Counted from the first letter of the stretch, positions 31,324 to 45,709 are shown. The stretch is DNA of 64,000 nucleotides from Lysobacter avium (GCF_015209745.1 NZ_CP063657.1:1612001-1676000), one strand, 5' to 3'. Numbers and translations: made by a program. Notes: generated from the sequence alone by a model not told the origin.

Positions 31324-32207
31324 ACGCCCCTCTCGATACCAACCCCGTGAACGTCGTCAGTGCCCGCAACCTGCGAAAGGTCTACAGGAAGGGCAAGCCG
31401 GCGCTGGACGGCGCGAGCTTCGAGATCCCGGCAGGGCGGATCGTCGGCCTGATCGGTCCGAACGGCGCCGGCAAAACGACCGCGCTCAAGGCGATGCTGG
31501 GCCTGATCCAGTTCGAAGGCGGGATGAGCGTCCTGGGCCGCGATCCGCGCACCGATCGCGACGAGCTGATGCGCGACGTGTGCTTCATTGCCGATGTCGC
31601 GGTGCTGCCGCGATGGATCCGCGTCCAGCAGGCAATCGACTTTGTCGCCGGCGTGCACCCGCGTTTCGATCGCGCTCGCTGCGACCGCTTCCTAAAGGGA
31701 ACCAAGCTGACGCCGAAAATGCGCGTGCGCGAACTGTCCAAGGGCATGATCGTGCAGCTCCACCTCGCTCTGGTCATGGCAATCGACGCCAGGCTCCTGG
31801 TGCTGGACGAACCGACCCTTGGCCTGGACATCCTCTATCGCAAGCAGTTCTACCAACGCCTGTTGGAGGATTACTTCGACGAGGAGAAAACCATCCTCAT
31901 CACCACCCACCAGGTGGAAGAGATCGAGCACATCCTCACCGATGTGATGTTCATCAACGACGGACGGATCGTGATGGAAAGCGCGATGGACGACGTCGGT
32001 GAACGTTTTACGGAAGTGCTGGTCAGCGCCGACCGCGCCGACGCCGCTCGCGCGCTGCAGCCGATCCACCAGCGTTCGATGCCGTTTGGCAAGACGGTAA
32101 TGCTGTTTGACGGCGCACCGCGGGAGCAGCTCGCCGCCCTCGGCGAGGTCCGCACGCCCGGACTGGCCGATCTGTTTGTTGCCACCATGCAGGGGACCTA
32201 CGAATGA
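31320..32207 (+). CDS. ABC transporter ATP-binding protein of the ytr operon
   Basis: 295 residues. Walker A is GPNGAGKT (46-53), the signature region is ELSKGM, and Walker B with D-loop is LLVLDEPTLGLD near 158-168, followed by the switch histidine in ITTHQVEEIE. The ABC signature is the diverged LSKGM instead of LSGGQ, common in this YtrB-like class. It pairs with the permease that overlaps its stop by 4 nt. The substrate is unknown; related operons respond to cell-wall-active compounds or contribute to stress tolerance. Confidence 0.93.
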   Translation: MNAPLDTNPVNVVSARNLRKVYRKGKPALDGASFEIPAGRIVGLIGPNGAGKTTALKAMLGLIQFEGGMSVLGRDPRTDRDELMRDVCFIADVAVLPRWIRVQQAIDFVAGVHPRFDRARCDRFLKGTKLTPKMRVRELSKGMIVQLHLALVMAIDARLLVLDEPTLGLDILYRKQFYQRLLEDYFDEEKTILITTHQVEEIEHILTDVMFINDGRIVMESAMDDVGERFTEVLVSADRADAARALQPIHQRSMPFGKTVMLFDGAPREQLAALGEVRTPGLADLFVATMQGTYE

Positions 32208-33262
32208 ACGTCGCCGACACTTCGCTGCCGTCCACCGCGCGCAATGTTGCGCCGGTCCATTCCACGCACACCTTCAAGATGCTGCTCAAGCGCGAGTACT
32301 GGGAGCACAAGGGCGGTTTCCTTTGGGCGCCTCTGATCGCCGGCGTGATCTCACTGGTGTTGACGCTGGTCGCGTTCATTGCCGCCGAGGTCGCCACCCG
32401 CCGGGCAATCAGCAGCGGGCAGCTGAAAATCGACGGGGATGTCATCCTCAACGGCCTCGATCTAAGGGCACTCACGCGCACCCTGGACGCCGACCAGATG
32501 CAGCAACTGGCGCACGGGATCGACCTGTCACTGGTGATGGCCGCTTTCTGGCCGTTCGTCGTGCTCGCCTTCGTGACGTTCTTCTATTGCCTGGGCTCGC
32601 TGTACGACGACCGCAAGGATCGAAGCGTGTTGTTCTGGAAGTCGCTGCCGGTGTCGGATACCCAGACCGTGCTTTCCAAGCTGGCCAGTGCCGCGCTGGT
32701 CGCACCCGCCATCGCCGTGGCAATCGCACTGCTCACGATGGTCGGCTACATGTTCCTGCTCAGCGGGATGGTGATGTTGCACGGCGGCAACCCGGTGGAG
32801 CTGCTGTGGGGTCCCGCCAGTCCGGTCCGGTTGGCGACCTCTCTTGTCGCAGCCATTCCGGTGTTCGCCCTGTGGGGCATGCCGACGTTCGGCTGGCTGA
32901 TGCTGTGCTCGGCCTGGGCGCGCACGAAGCCTTTCCTCTGGGCGCTGATGATCCCGCTTTTCGCCGGCATCGTTGTGCACTGGTTCAACCTTATGCGGAT
33001 ATTCGACCTCGACGCTTCCTGGTTCTGGTCAAACATCGTTGGTCGGATGTTGCTGGGAACCGTGTCGGGAAGCGAATTGCTCTACCGCCCGAACCCGGCG
33101 CAAGGCGGGGGCAGCGACGGACTGCACGACCTGTTGGGCCACCTGTCCGCCGGCAACATCCTCGCCAGCTTGGCCCTGCCCTCGCTGTGGATCGGCGCAG
33201 CGGCCGGCGCGGTCATGATCTTTCTTGCGATCCGGCTGCGCCGTTGGCGCGACGAGGGCTGA
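32204..33262 (+). CDS. ABC-2 type permease of the ytr operon
   Basis: 352 residues with about six to seven hydrophobic segments (starting APLIAGVISLVLTLVAFIAA) and the ABC-2 landmark YDDRKDRSVLFWKSLPVSD in the first cytoplasmic loop, where the ATPase is contacted. It overlaps the ATPase gene by 4 nt. No solute-binding protein accompanies it, so export or membrane-stress function is more likely than uptake. Stop at 33260-33262. Confidence 0.92.
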   Translation: MNVADTSLPSTARNVAPVHSTHTFKMLLKREYWEHKGGFLWAPLIAGVISLVLTLVAFIAAEVATRRAISSGQLKIDGDVILNGLDLRALTRTLDADQMQQLAHGIDLSLVMAAFWPFVVLAFVTFFYCLGSLYDDRKDRSVLFWKSLPVSDTQTVLSKLASAALVAPAIAVAIALLTMVGYMFLLSGMVMLHGGNPVELLWGPASPVRLATSLVAAIPVFALWGMPTFGWLMLCSAWARTKPFLWALMIPLFAGIVVHWFNLMRIFDLDASWFWSNIVGRMLLGTVSGSELLYRPNPAQGGGSDGLHDLLGHLSAGNILASLALPSLWIGAAAGAVMIFLAIRLRRWRDEG

Positions 33263-33364
33263 ATACCCGGCGCAGCGCCGCTCATCCGGCCCTGCGCTTC
33301 CCGATTACTTCCCCCGACTGTGTTTCAGCGCATCACACACGACCCCTGATATCCGGAGCAGACG

Positions 33365-33991
33365 ATGAACGTCCAACATTCCTCCCGCGCGTTTCTGCTG
33401 GTGCTGTGCCTCCTCCCGCTGGCTGCGTGTTCCGGCCCGAGCCAGTCGTCGGACGGCACTCTGGCCACCGGCCTGAACGCGGTCGCGGGCAAGATCGCCA
33501 ATGCCTCCGACAAGGTGCGCGAGGAAATCCGCACCGGCGATATCGACCTCTCCAGTGACGACAACGACGCCCCCAAGGCCGTGATCACGCCGCACGGCGA
33601 GCTGGTGATCGACGGCGTGAAAGTGCAGACCAACCCCGCCCAGGATGCACTGCTGCGTGATTATCGCCAGCAGATCGAGGAAATCGCCGAGGCCGGCGCC
33701 GACATCGGGCTCAAGGGCGCGGGGGTGGCAATGACCGCGATGGGCGAGGCACTGAAGGGCGCGTTCAGTGGTGCAAGCGAGGCGGACATCGAGCGTTCCA
33801 TCGAAGCCCAGGCCAGCGGACTCAAGGAGGAGGCCCGCAGGCTCTGCGATCGCCTGCCGGCGTTCATTGCCACCCAGGACAAGCTGGCGGCCGCATTGCC
33901 CGAGTTCGCGCCCTACGCCAACGCCGACGCGGATGACGTCGCCGACTGCCGTTCCGACACCACGGGGGCGAGCGTTACTTCGTCCCCGTAG
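33365..33991 (+). CDS. DUF2884 (YggN-like) lipoprotein
   Basis: 208 residues from ATG 33365 with GGAG upstream. A lipobox LAAC near residue 22 indicates a lipoprotein. Later segments (AVITPHGELVIDGVKVQTNPAQ, RDYRQQIEEIAEAGADIG, LCDRLPAF) fit the DUF2884/YggN family as I recall it. It lies 102 nt after the permease and may be co-transcribed with the ytr operon. Its last 17 nt overlap the convergent fumC end. Role unknown. Confidence 0.8.
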   Translation: MNVQHSSRAFLLVLCLLPLAACSGPSQSSDGTLATGLNAVAGKIANASDKVREEIRTGDIDLSSDDNDAPKAVITPHGELVIDGVKVQTNPAQDALLRDYRQQIEEIAEAGADIGLKGAGVAMTAMGEALKGAFSGASEADIERSIEAQASGLKEEARRLCDRLPAFIATQDKLAAALPEFAPYANADADDVADCRSDTTGASVTSSP

Positions 33992-35387
33992 CCGAGCCGC
34001 GCGGCACGCCACCACGCGTCAACGCGACCGGATCCAGCAGCCGGGCGAGCTCATTCTCCGCCATGCCGGTGAGCTCCACTGCGACTTCCAGAACCGGCCG
34101 CTGTTGCGCGTAGGCCTGCTTGGCGATCGCCGCGGCTTTCTCGTAGCCGATCACCGGGTTCAGCGCGGTCACCAGGATCGGATTGCGCTGCAAAGCCCCG
34201 GCGACCACGTCCTGGCGGACCTTGAGCCCGGCAATGACCTTGTCGGCCAGCAGGCGCATCGAATTGGCCAGCAGGTTGATCGAATCCAGCAGGTTGGACG
34301 CGATCAGCGGCAGCATCACGTTGAGCTGGAAATTGCCGCTCTGGCCGGCAACGGTGATCGCCGCGTTGTGCCCCATGACCTGCGCGCACACCATCGTCAC
34401 CGCCTCCGGCAGCACCGGGTTCACCTTGCCCGGCATGATCGAGCTGCCCGGCTGCAACTCGGGCAGCTCCACCTCGCCCAGGCCTGCCAGCGGCCCGGAG
34501 TTCATCCAGCGCAGGTCGTTGGCGATCTTCATCAAGGCCACCGCGAGCACGTTCAACTGGCCCGACAGCTCCACCGCGTCGTCCTGCGACGCCAGCCCTT
34601 CGAATTTGTTTTCAGCGGCCTCGAACTTCGAGCCGGCCAGTGAGGACAGCGCTTTGGCCATCGCCTTGTCGAAGCGCGGGTCGGCATTGATGCCGGTGCC
34701 GATGGCCGTGCCACCAATGGGCAGGCGGCGCAGGCGCTTCAGGCAGTCCTCGATACGCGCCTGCGCCGAGGCAAGCTGGGCCGACCATGCACCGAATTCC
34801 TGGCCGAAGGTCAGCGGCATCGCGTCCATCAGGTGCGTGCGGCCGGTCTTGGTCACCTTGTCCAGCGACTTGGCCCGGCGGTCGATGACCCGGCGCAGGT
34901 GCTTGATCGCCGGCAGCAGGGTGTCCACCGTCGCCAGCTGGGCGGACACCCGCAGCGCGGTCGGCACCACGTCGTTGGAGCTCTGGCCCAGGTTGACGTC
35001 GTCATTGGGATGCACGGGCTTGCTGCGGGCGGCGCGCGAAGCCAGCGTGGCGATCACCTCGTTGGCATTCATGTTGCTGGAGGTGCCGGAGCCGGTCTGG
35101 AAGATGTCGACCGGAAACTGCGCGTCGTGGGTACCGTCGGCGACGGCCATCGCGGCCTTCCGGATTGCGGCGGCACGGCCCTTGGGCAGCAGCCCGAGGT
35201 CGGCATTGACGGTCGCGGCCGCGGCCTTCACCAGTCCCAGCGCGCGGATGAACCCGCGCGGCATCGGCCGACCGGACACCGGAAAGTTGTCGACCGCGCG
35301 CTGGGTCTGCGCGCCCCACAGCGCGTCGGCGGGCACCTGCAACTCGCCCATGCTGTCGTGCTCGGTGCGGAAATCCTGCTTGGCCAT
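33975..35387 (-). CDS. fumC: Fumarate hydratase class II
   Basis: 470 residues from ATG 35387. Signatures of the fumarase/aspartase superfamily are GSGTSSNMNANEV, GRTHLMDAMPLTFGQE and the catalytic-loop GSSIMPGKVNP near 315-325. It hydrates fumarate to malate in the TCA cycle; the oxygen-stable, iron-free class. It is divergent from purB, another member of the same superfamily, across a 107-nt gap. Its end overlaps the DUF2884 gene by 17 nt. Confidence 0.96.
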   Translation of the reverse strand: MAKQDFRTEHDSMGELQVPADALWGAQTQRAVDNFPVSGRPMPRGFIRALGLVKAAAATVNADLGLLPKGRAAAIRKAAMAVADGTHDAQFPVDIFQTGSGTSSNMNANEVIATLASRAARSKPVHPNDDVNLGQSSNDVVPTALRVSAQLATVDTLLPAIKHLRRVIDRRAKSLDKVTKTGRTHLMDAMPLTFGQEFGAWSAQLASAQARIEDCLKRLRRLPIGGTAIGTGINADPRFDKAMAKALSSLAGSKFEAAENKFEGLASQDDAVELSGQLNVLAVALMKIANDLRWMNSGPLAGLGEVELPELQPGSSIMPGKVNPVLPEAVTMVCAQVMGHNAAITVAGQSGNFQLNVMLPLIASNLLDSINLLANSMRLLADKVIAGLKVRQDVVAGALQRNPILVTALNPVIGYEKAAAIAKQAYAQQRPVLEVAVELTGMAENELARLLDPVALTRGGVPRGSATGTK

Positions 35388-35404
35388 GGCGTGCTCCTGC
35401 GTAA

Positions 35405-36871
<1,467 letters not shown>

Positions 36872-36951
36872 GATAGGCGGCTGCGTCCGCTGATTCGCAG
36901 GCGGAAAACCCACCAGCGGCCGGCCGTTCCGGCCCAACAGCAGGACGCGTA

Positions 36952-38229
36952 ATGCACAACTCCAAGGCCGCGGCGTCTGGTTCCACCCGCTCCCCGGGCA
37001 GCAAGCCCGGCGGTGACTCATTGAATCTGCCGCCGCCGATCGAAGTCGACGCGAGTACCAAGCCGCCACTGGGAATGTCACCGGCGGATTTCCTGCGCGA
37101 CTACTGGCAGAAAAAACCGCTGCTGATCCGCAACGCGTTCCCCGACCTGCAATCGCCGATGGACCCCGACGACCTGGCCGGCCTGGCCTGCGAGGAGGGA
37201 GCGCTGTCGCGCCTGATCCGCCACGACCGCAGCGATGACAGCTGGAGCGTCAGCCACGGCCCGTTCCCCGAGGAGATGTTCCCCTCGCTGCCCGGCGCGG
37301 ACTGGACCTTGCTGGTGCAGGACGTCGACAAGTGGGATGTCGATGTCGCCGCGCTCATCCGCCATTTCGCGTTCCTGCCGCGCTGGCGGATCGACGACGT
37401 GATGGTGTCCTTCGCCGCGCCAGGCGGCTCGGTCGGGGCCCACGTCGACCAGTACGACGTGTTCCTGCTGCAGGCGGTCGGCCATCGGCGCTGGCAGATC
37501 GACGCGCGCGACAACCCCCCGCTGGCCTACCGCGATGATGTCGAGTTGCGCCTGCTGCGTGAGTTCGATCCCAGCCACGACTGGGTGCTGGGACCGGGGG
37601 ACATGCTCTACCTGCCGCCCGGCGTGCCCCATCACGGCGTCGCCGAGGACGCCTGCCTGACGTTCTCCTTCGGCATGCGCGCGCCCTCCTCGGCCGAATT
37701 GCTGGGTGACCTGGTCGACACGCTGACCGCGGAGGCGGACGACGCGCTGCGCTACCACGATCCCGACCTGGCGCCTGCCGCCGATCCTGGCGAGATCGAC
37801 GCGGCGGCGATGGCGCGCGTCGTCCGCGCCCTGGATGCGCTGCGCGGTGATCGTCCCGAACAACTGGCCGAGTGGTTCGGCAATTTCATCACCCGCTACC
37901 GAAGCGCCGTCGAGGTAATTCCGCCGCAGCTGGAAGAAGGCGAACAGCCGCGCTCGCGCATCGAGATCGAGTGGGACCTGCAGCACGGCGGACGCCTGCA
38001 GCGCCATCCCTACTCGCGGATGTCCTGGCGACGCGCCGGCCCGGCGGCGGTGCTGCACGCCAACGGCGAGAGCCACCCGCTATCGATCGACGACGCGACT
38101 CTGCTGGCCAACGCGGACGTTGTCGACGGCGGCGACTATGCCTCGCTGGGCGAGCAAGGCCGGGATTGCCTGATCGAACTGATGGACGCCGGCCACTACC
38201 ACCTGATCACGGAGGAAGATGACGAATGA
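36952..38229 (+). CDS. roxA: Ribosomal protein uL16 arginine hydroxylase (RoxA/YcfD type)
   Basis: 425 residues from ATG 36952, with AGGA upstream. A JmjC/cupin core carries the iron triad H164-x-D166 (GAHVDQYDVFLLQ) and H227 or H228 (PPGVPHHG). The lead-in PADFLRDYWQKKPLLIRNAFP and the C-terminal winged-helix part are typical of the ROX family. The 2-oxoglutarate/Fe(II) oxygenase hydroxylates Arg81 of uL16 in E. coli (family knowledge). The N-terminal 45 residues are an extra Ser/Pro-rich stretch. It overlaps the next gene by 4 nt. Confidence 0.92.
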   Translation: MHNSKAAASGSTRSPGSKPGGDSLNLPPPIEVDASTKPPLGMSPADFLRDYWQKKPLLIRNAFPDLQSPMDPDDLAGLACEEGALSRLIRHDRSDDSWSVSHGPFPEEMFPSLPGADWTLLVQDVDKWDVDVAALIRHFAFLPRWRIDDVMVSFAAPGGSVGAHVDQYDVFLLQAVGHRRWQIDARDNPPLAYRDDVELRLLREFDPSHDWVLGPGDMLYLPPGVPHHGVAEDACLTFSFGMRAPSSAELLGDLVDTLTAEADDALRYHDPDLAPAADPGEIDAAAMARVVRALDALRGDRPEQLAEWFGNFITRYRSAVEVIPPQLEEGEQPRSRIEIEWDLQHGGRLQRHPYSRMSWRRAGPAAVLHANGESHPLSIDDATLLANADVVDGGDYASLGEQGRDCLIELMDAGHYHLITEEDDE

Positions 38230-39134
38230 GCGAGACCGCGTCCGATTTCAAGGTCGAGGCGATCGAATACGAGTCCGGCCTGAGCGATCTGCGAGCCGTC
38301 CGCGAAGCGGTGTTCGTGCAGGAGCAAGGCGTACCGCTCGAGCTCGAATGGGACGAACTGGATCCTGCTTCCCACCACGTGATCGCCCGCGATTCCGCCG
38401 GCACGCCCATTGGTACGGCGCGGCTGACACCGGAGCGACACATCGGCCGGATGGCGGTGCTCTCCCCGTGGCGCGGCCGCGGCGTGGGTGACGCCATGCT
38501 GCGAACGCTGCTCGAACTCGCCGGTAACCTGGGCTGGGACAAGCTCTCGCTGCACGCACAGGTGCATGCCATCCCCTTCTATGCACGCCACGGCTTCCTG
38601 CCGGTCGGCCCGCGGTTTGACGAGGCCGGCATCGACCACCAGATGATGGTGCTGCATCCAGGCGCCACCAATCCGGTGGGCGACCGGGCGGGCGCGATCG
38701 CCGCCACCCTGGGTGTCATCGTCACGGCGCGCAGGCAGCTCCTCATCTACAGCCCGGAACTGGACCCGGGCGTGCTGGACGTGCCGGAGATCATCACCGC
38801 CCTTCGGGGCTTCGCCATCGACAACGGCGAGATCCGGATCCTGTTGCACGACCCCACCGCGCCCCAGCGCAACCAGAGTCCGCTCATCGGCCTCCATCAG
38901 CGGCTGCCGAGCACCATCGCGTTTCGCGCCGTGGAGGAGCCGTTCGACCGCTCCTATGCTTCGGCCTACACCTGCAGCGACGCTGGCGGCTACTACTTTC
39001 GTCCCATCGCCTCACGCCTCGAGGGCGATACCCGAATCGATGATCGCTCCCGCGCCCGCCACCTGCTCAACCTTTTCAGCCCAGTCTGGGAACGCGCGCG
39101 GCCATGCAGCGAGTACCGCACGCTCGGCATTTGA
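38226..39134 (+). CDS. GNAT acetyltransferase with extra C-terminal domain
   Basis: 302 residues, coupled to roxA by an ATGA overlap. Residues 1-145 form a GNAT domain of the ElaA-like kind: VREAVFVQEQGVP, then RLTPERHIGRMAVLSPWRGRGVGDAML (acetyl-CoA loop RGRGVG) and FYARHGFLPVGPRFDEAGIDHQMM. Residues 155-302 form a second domain of the DUF7931 type as I recall it, with LLIYSPELDPGVLD and IRILLHDPTAPQ, reminiscent of a PLD-like fold without its HKD motif. The substrate is unknown. The tight link to roxA hints at a ribosome or translation role, which is inference. Confidence 0.85.
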   Translation: MSETASDFKVEAIEYESGLSDLRAVREAVFVQEQGVPLELEWDELDPASHHVIARDSAGTPIGTARLTPERHIGRMAVLSPWRGRGVGDAMLRTLLELAGNLGWDKLSLHAQVHAIPFYARHGFLPVGPRFDEAGIDHQMMVLHPGATNPVGDRAGAIAATLGVIVTARRQLLIYSPELDPGVLDVPEIITALRGFAIDNGEIRILLHDPTAPQRNQSPLIGLHQRLPSTIAFRAVEEPFDRSYASAYTCSDAGGYYFRPIASRLEGDTRIDDRSRARHLLNLFSPVWERARPCSEYRTLGI

Positions 39135-39236
39135 CCCCTCCTGCGAACCTGAACAGGGCTGAACCCCCAGCCCCGGCGCCGCCACGATATTGGCCAGTGA
39201 GCCGGTTCGGCACCCGCCCGTGACATCCCGAGAGGC

Positions 39237-39242
39237 TATAAT
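39237..39242 (+). promoter_or_regulatory. Candidate -10 box for the suc operon
   Basis: A perfect TATAAT lies 82 nt before the sucA start in the 189-nt gap after the GNAT gene. No good -35 box is seen at the standard distance. Confidence 0.4.
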
Positions 39243-39323
39243 TCAAACACTCGCGTGCCTGAACCGGCATTTTCCGCCCCACCGGCACACCCACTCCCCC
39301 TATTCGAGTTTAGCGACGCCACC

Positions 39324-42140
39324 GTGGCCAATCTCCTGAAGCAGTTCTCGCAGTCATCGCAGCTGGGTTCCAGCGGCGCCTACATCGAAGACCTGTACGA
39401 GCAGTACCTGGTCTCCCCCGAAAGTGTCGGGGTCGAATGGAAAACCTATTTTGACGGTTTCCACGGTCGGGAGGCGGGCGATGTGCCGCACTCCGCCGTC
39501 ATCGACACCATCATCGAAGCGGCGCGTCACGCGGGCAAATCCGCGCACGGTGCGGCCGATGAACGCGAGCGCTTCGTGGGCAAGTTGATCACCGCCTACC
39601 GCTCGCGCGGCCATCTCGGCGCTGACATCGACCCGCTGGGTTTCCTGGAAGCGCCCCCGGCGCCGGACCTGGAACTGGAGTTCCACGGCCTGTCCAAGGC
39701 GGACCTCGGCGACGAGTTCAGCACCGGCGGTGTCGCCGGCATGGACCGGATGAACCTCGGCAAGCTCTTCGACCTGCTCAAGGCCACCTACACCGGTCCC
39801 ATCGGTGCCGAGTTCATGCACATCGCCGACGCCCCGCAGCGTCGCTGGCTCTATGAGCGCCTCGAAAAGGCCGGCGGCAAGTACGGTCGCAGCACCGACG
39901 ACAAGCGCCGCATCCTTGAGCGCCTGACCGCAGCCGAGGGGCTGGAGCGTTACCTGCACACCCGCTATGTCGGCCAGAAGCGCTTCTCGCTGGAAGGCGG
40001 CGATGCCCTGATCCCGCTGATGGACACCACCGTCCGTCGCGCCGGTGAGCAGGGCGCCAAGGACGTGGTCATCGGCATGGCCCACCGCGGCCGCCTCAAC
40101 GTGCTGGTCAACACCCTGGGCAAGTCGCCGCGCACGCTGTTTGACGAGTTCGAGGGCAAGTTCGAGCACAACGAGCTGGCGCTGGCCGGCGACGTCAAAT
40201 ACCACATGGGCTTCAGCGCCGACGTGGCCACCCCGGGCGGCCCCGTTCACCTGGCGCTGGCGTTCAATCCGTCGCATCTGGAGATCGTCAACCCGGTCGT
40301 GGCCGGATCGGTACGCTCGCGCCAGACCCGCCGCGGCGGCAAGGACACGCGCAACCAGGTGTTGCCGATCCTCATCCACGGCGATGCCGCGTTTGCCGGC
40401 CAGGGCGTGGTGATGGAGCTGTTCCAGATGTCGCAGGCACGCGGTTTCCGCGTCGGCGGCACCGTCCACATTGTGGTCAACAACCAGGTCGGCTTCACCA
40501 CCAGCGCCCGCGAGGACGCCCGTTCCACGCTGTACTGCACCGACGTGGCGAAGATGGTCGGTGCGCCGATCCTGCACGTCAACGGCGATGATCCCGAAGC
40601 GGTGGCGTTCTGCGCCGAGCTGGCGCTGGACTTCCGCAACACCTTCGCCAAGGACGTGGTCATCGACCTGGTCTGCTACCGCCGCCACGGCCACAACGAG
40701 GCCGACGAGCCGGCGGCGACCCAGCCGCTGATGTACCAGACCATCCGCAAGCACAAGACCCCGCGCGAGCTGTATGCGGACCGCCTGATCGCCGAGGGCA
40801 CGCTGAGCGCCGATGAGGCCAAGGCGATCGTCGATACCTACCGCGACAAGCTCGACGCGGGCGAGGTCACCACCGAGATGGTGGCGGTGAAGCCCGATGA
40901 GTTCACCGTGGACTGGAACAAGTTCCTCAAGGGCAAGCTGTCCGACGAGGTCGATACCCGCTTCGATGAGGGGGACCTGAAGGCACTGGCGAAGCAGATC
41001 AACACCGTGCCCGACGCGATCAAGCTGCATGCACGCGTGCAGAAGATCTACGAAGACCGCCGCAAGATGGCGGCCGGTGAGCAGAGCGGCGACTGGGGTT
41101 TCGCGGAAAACCTGGCCTACGCCACCCTGCTCTCGGAAGGCTACAAGTTGCGCCTGGTCGGCCAGGACTCGGGCCGCGGCACCTTCTTCCACCGCCACGC
41201 GATCCTGCACGAGCAGACCAGCGACGATTACTACCTGCCCCTGCAGGAGTTGGGCAAGGATCCGATGGACGTGGAGATCATCGACTCGCTGCTGAGCGAG
41301 GAAGCGGTGATGGCGTTCGAGTACGGCCACGCCACGGCCGATCCGGACACCCTGGCGATCTGGGAAGCGCAGTTCGGCGACTTCGCCAACGGCGCGCAGG
41401 TGGTCATCGACCAGTTCCTGTCCTCGGGTGAGGCCAAGTGGGGCCGCCTGTGCGGTCTGGCGCTGTTCCTGCCGCACGGTTACGAGGGCCAGGGTCCCGA
41501 GCACAGCTCGGCGCGGCTGGAGCGTTTCCTGCAGCTGTGCGCGCTCGACAACATGATGGTGTGCACGCCGACCACCCCGGCGCAGGCGTACCACATGATC
41601 CGTCGCCAGATGCTGATCCAGACCCGCAAGCCGCTGGTGGTGATGACGCCCAAGTCCCTGCTGCGCCACAAGCTCGCCGTATCGACCCTGGACGAGCTTG
41701 CCAACGGCAGCTTCCAGACCCTGATCCCCGACGCCAAGGCCGACCCGAAGAAGGTCAAGCGCGTCGTGGTCTGCGGCGGCAAGGTCTACTACGACCTGCT
41801 CGAGGACATGATCAAGCGCGAAGCCGACGACGTCGCCCTGATCCGCGTGGAGCAGCTGTATCCGTTCCCGCGCGAGGCGCTGCGCACCGAACTGGAGCGC
41901 TACGCCTCCGTCGAGGACGTGGTGTGGTGCCAGGAAGAGCCGCAGAACCAGGGCGCGTGGTACCAGATCCGCCACCACCTGAACTTCTGCGTCGCGTCGC
42001 GCCATGCGCTGCACTACGCCGGACGCCCCAGCTCGCCGTCCCCTGCGGTCGGCCACATGTCCGATCACGTGATCGAGCAGGCCAAGCTGGTCGCCGATGC
42101 GCTGGTGAATCCGCTGCAGGGCGAGCCCGCCGACGAGTGA
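39324..42140 (+). CDS. sucA: 2-oxoglutarate dehydrogenase E1 component
   Basis: 938 residues from GTG 39324, chosen because the family begins [12 protein letters not shown]; an ATG 23 codons upstream would add unrelated residues. The E1 thiamine diphosphate motifs include [31 protein letters not shown] and NNQVGFTTS; the C-terminal half has RGTFFHRHA and [24 protein letters not shown] (landmark [13 protein letters not shown]). It decarboxylates 2-oxoglutarate and loads E2. The next genes, sucB and lpd, complete the complex. Confidence 0.96.
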   Translation: MANLLKQFSQSSQLGSSGAYIEDLYEQYLVSPESVGVEWKTYFDGFHGREAGDVPHSAVIDTIIEAARHAGKSAHGAADERERFVGKLITAYRSRGHLGADIDPLGFLEAPPAPDLELEFHGLSKADLGDEFSTGGVAGMDRMNLGKLFDLLKATYTGPIGAEFMHIADAPQRRWLYERLEKAGGKYGRSTDDKRRILERLTAAEGLERYLHTRYVGQKRFSLEGGDALIPLMDTTVRRAGEQGAKDVVIGMAHRGRLNVLVNTLGKSPRTLFDEFEGKFEHNELALAGDVKYHMGFSADVATPGGPVHLALAFNPSHLEIVNPVVAGSVRSRQTRRGGKDTRNQVLPILIHGDAAFAGQGVVMELFQMSQARGFRVGGTVHIVVNNQVGFTTSAREDARSTLYCTDVAKMVGAPILHVNGDDPEAVAFCAELALDFRNTFAKDVVIDLVCYRRHGHNEADEPAATQPLMYQTIRKHKTPRELYADRLIAEGTLSADEAKAIVDTYRDKLDAGEVTTEMVAVKPDEFTVDWNKFLKGKLSDEVDTRFDEGDLKALAKQINTVPDAIKLHARVQKIYEDRRKMAAGEQSGDWGFAENLAYATLLSEGYKLRLVGQDSGRGTFFHRHAILHEQTSDDYYLPLQELGKDPMDVEIIDSLLSEEAVMAFEYGHATADPDTLAIWEAQFGDFANGAQVVIDQFLSSGEAKWGRLCGLALFLPHGYEGQGPEHSSARLERFLQLCALDNMMVCTPTTPAQAYHMIRRQMLIQTRKPLVVMTPKSLLRHKLAVSTLDELANGSFQTLIPDAKADPKKVKRVVVCGGKVYYDLLEDMIKREADDVALIRVEQLYPFPREALRTELERYASVEDVVWCQEEPQNQGAWYQIRHHLNFCVASRHALHYAGRPSSPSPAVGHMSDHVIEQAKLVADALVNPLQGEPADE

Positions 42141-42267
42141 TCGCTGCCCATCCGGCCCGGAACACCGGGCCGGAACCGCGTCACCTGCCGTGCCACCCGC
42201 TTCCGATTGCATAACCGATAGTCCACCCCATTCGACCCACTCCACAGTTACCCAGGATATTTTCCCC

Positions 42268-43491
42268 ATGAGCACCGAGATCAAAGTTCCGGTTCTGCCC
42301 GAATCCGTCTCCGACGCCACCATCGCCACCTGGCACAAGAAGCCCGGCGATGCCGTCAAGCGTGACGAGAACCTGGTCGACCTCGAAACCGACAAGGTCG
42401 TCCTGGAAGTTCCCTCGCCGGTGGATGGCGTGCTCAAGGAAATCAAGTTCGAAAGCGGCGACACCGTCACCAGCGAGCAGCTGCTGGCAATCGTCGAAGA
42501 AGGCGCTTCTGCTACCGAAGCCAAGCCGGAGAAATCCGACAAGGCCATCGACGCCAAGAACGACGCCGCCGCCAGCGATGTGGCCCAGCCGGTGCAGGCG
42601 AAGGCTGCCGCGGGCACCCCTGCCCCGTCCAAGGGCGGATCGGCGGAGCTGCCGCCCGGTGCGCGCTTCACCGCCCAGAAGGAAGGCATCGACCCGGCCA
42701 ACGTGGAAGGCACGGGCCGTCGCGGCGCGGTGACCAAGGAAGACCTGGTCAACTATGCCCGCAATGCCGGCGTCGGCCGGGCCAGCGGCAACCGCCCGGA
42801 AGAGCGCGTGCCGATGACCCGCATGCGCCAGCGCATCGCCGAGCGCCTGATGGAGTCCAAGAACACCACCGCTATGCTGACCTCCTCCAATGAGGTCAAC
42901 ATGTCCGCGGTCATGGCCATGCGCAAGTCGCAGGGCGACGCGTTCCAGAAGGCCTACGGCATCAAGCTGGGCTTCATGAGCTTCTTCGTGAAGGCCTGCG
43001 CCAACGCGCTGCAGCGCTACCCGGCGGTGAACGCCTCGATCGACGACAAGGACGTGATCTACCACGGCTATGCCGACATCTCGATCGCCGTGTCCACCGA
43101 CCGCGGGCTGGTCACGCCGGTGCTGCGCAACGCGGAGTCGATGAGCTTTGCCGAGGCCGAGCAGGCGATCAACGATTACGCGCTCGCCGCGCGCGAGGGT
43201 GGCCTGAAGCTGGAAGACCTGCAGGGCGGCACCTTCACCATCACCAACGGTGGCACCTTCGGCTCGCTGTTCTCCACCCCGATCATCAACCCGCCGCAGA
43301 GCGCCATCCTGGGCATGCACACCATCAAGGAGCGCGCGATTGTCGAGGACGGCAAGGTGGTGGCCGCGCCGATGATGTACATCGCGTTGAGCTACGACCA
43401 CCGCATCATCGACGGCAAGGACGCGGTGCTGTTCCTGGTCGACATCAAGAACCAGCTCGAGAACCCGCACCGCATGCTGCTGGGCATGTGA
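42268..43491 (+). CDS. sucB: Dihydrolipoyl succinyltransferase, 2-oxoglutarate dehydrogenase E2
   Basis: 407 residues from ATG 42268 with AGGAT upstream. A single lipoyl domain carries K43 in [11 protein letters not shown]. After an Ala/Lys-rich linker comes the peripheral-subunit-binding domain (about 130-165, [13 protein letters not shown]) and the catalytic core ending with H378 and D382 in YDHRIIDG. It accepts succinyl from E1 and passes it to CoA. The gene lies 127 nt after sucA. Confidence 0.96.
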   Translation: MSTEIKVPVLPESVSDATIATWHKKPGDAVKRDENLVDLETDKVVLEVPSPVDGVLKEIKFESGDTVTSEQLLAIVEEGASATEAKPEKSDKAIDAKNDAAASDVAQPVQAKAAAGTPAPSKGGSAELPPGARFTAQKEGIDPANVEGTGRRGAVTKEDLVNYARNAGVGRASGNRPEERVPMTRMRQRIAERLMESKNTTAMLTSSNEVNMSAVMAMRKSQGDAFQKAYGIKLGFMSFFVKACANALQRYPAVNASIDDKDVIYHGYADISIAVSTDRGLVTPVLRNAESMSFAEAEQAINDYALAAREGGLKLEDLQGGTFTITNGGTFGSLFSTPIINPPQSAILGMHTIKERAIVEDGKVVAAPMMYIALSYDHRIIDGKDAVLFLVDIKNQLENPHRMLLGM

Positions 43492-45000
<1,509 letters not shown>

Positions 45001-45050
45001 GCCGCGGCGACCGGCGGCGTATACCGCCGCCGGACATCGCATCTCCACAG

Positions 45051-45073
45051 ACGGCGCACCCTCGGTGCGCCGT
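45051..45073 (+). terminator. Terminator-like hairpin after lpdA
   Basis: A perfect 10-bp stem ACGGCGCACC/GGTGCGCCGT with a 3-nt loop is followed by TCTGGTTT. A second hairpin (9-bp GC stem, 45011-45033) precedes it directly after the lpdA stop. Together they probably end the suc operon. Confidence 0.6.
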
Positions 45074-45109
45074 TCTGGTTTCACCCATCCCAACTCAAGG
45101 CAACGCCCC

Positions 45110-45709
<600 letters not shown>

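Noticed and set aside
39354..42752. 1132-residue minus-strand frame opposite sucA/sucB
   Set aside because: Antisense shadow of sucA and the start of sucB; no motif or conserved domain is seen.
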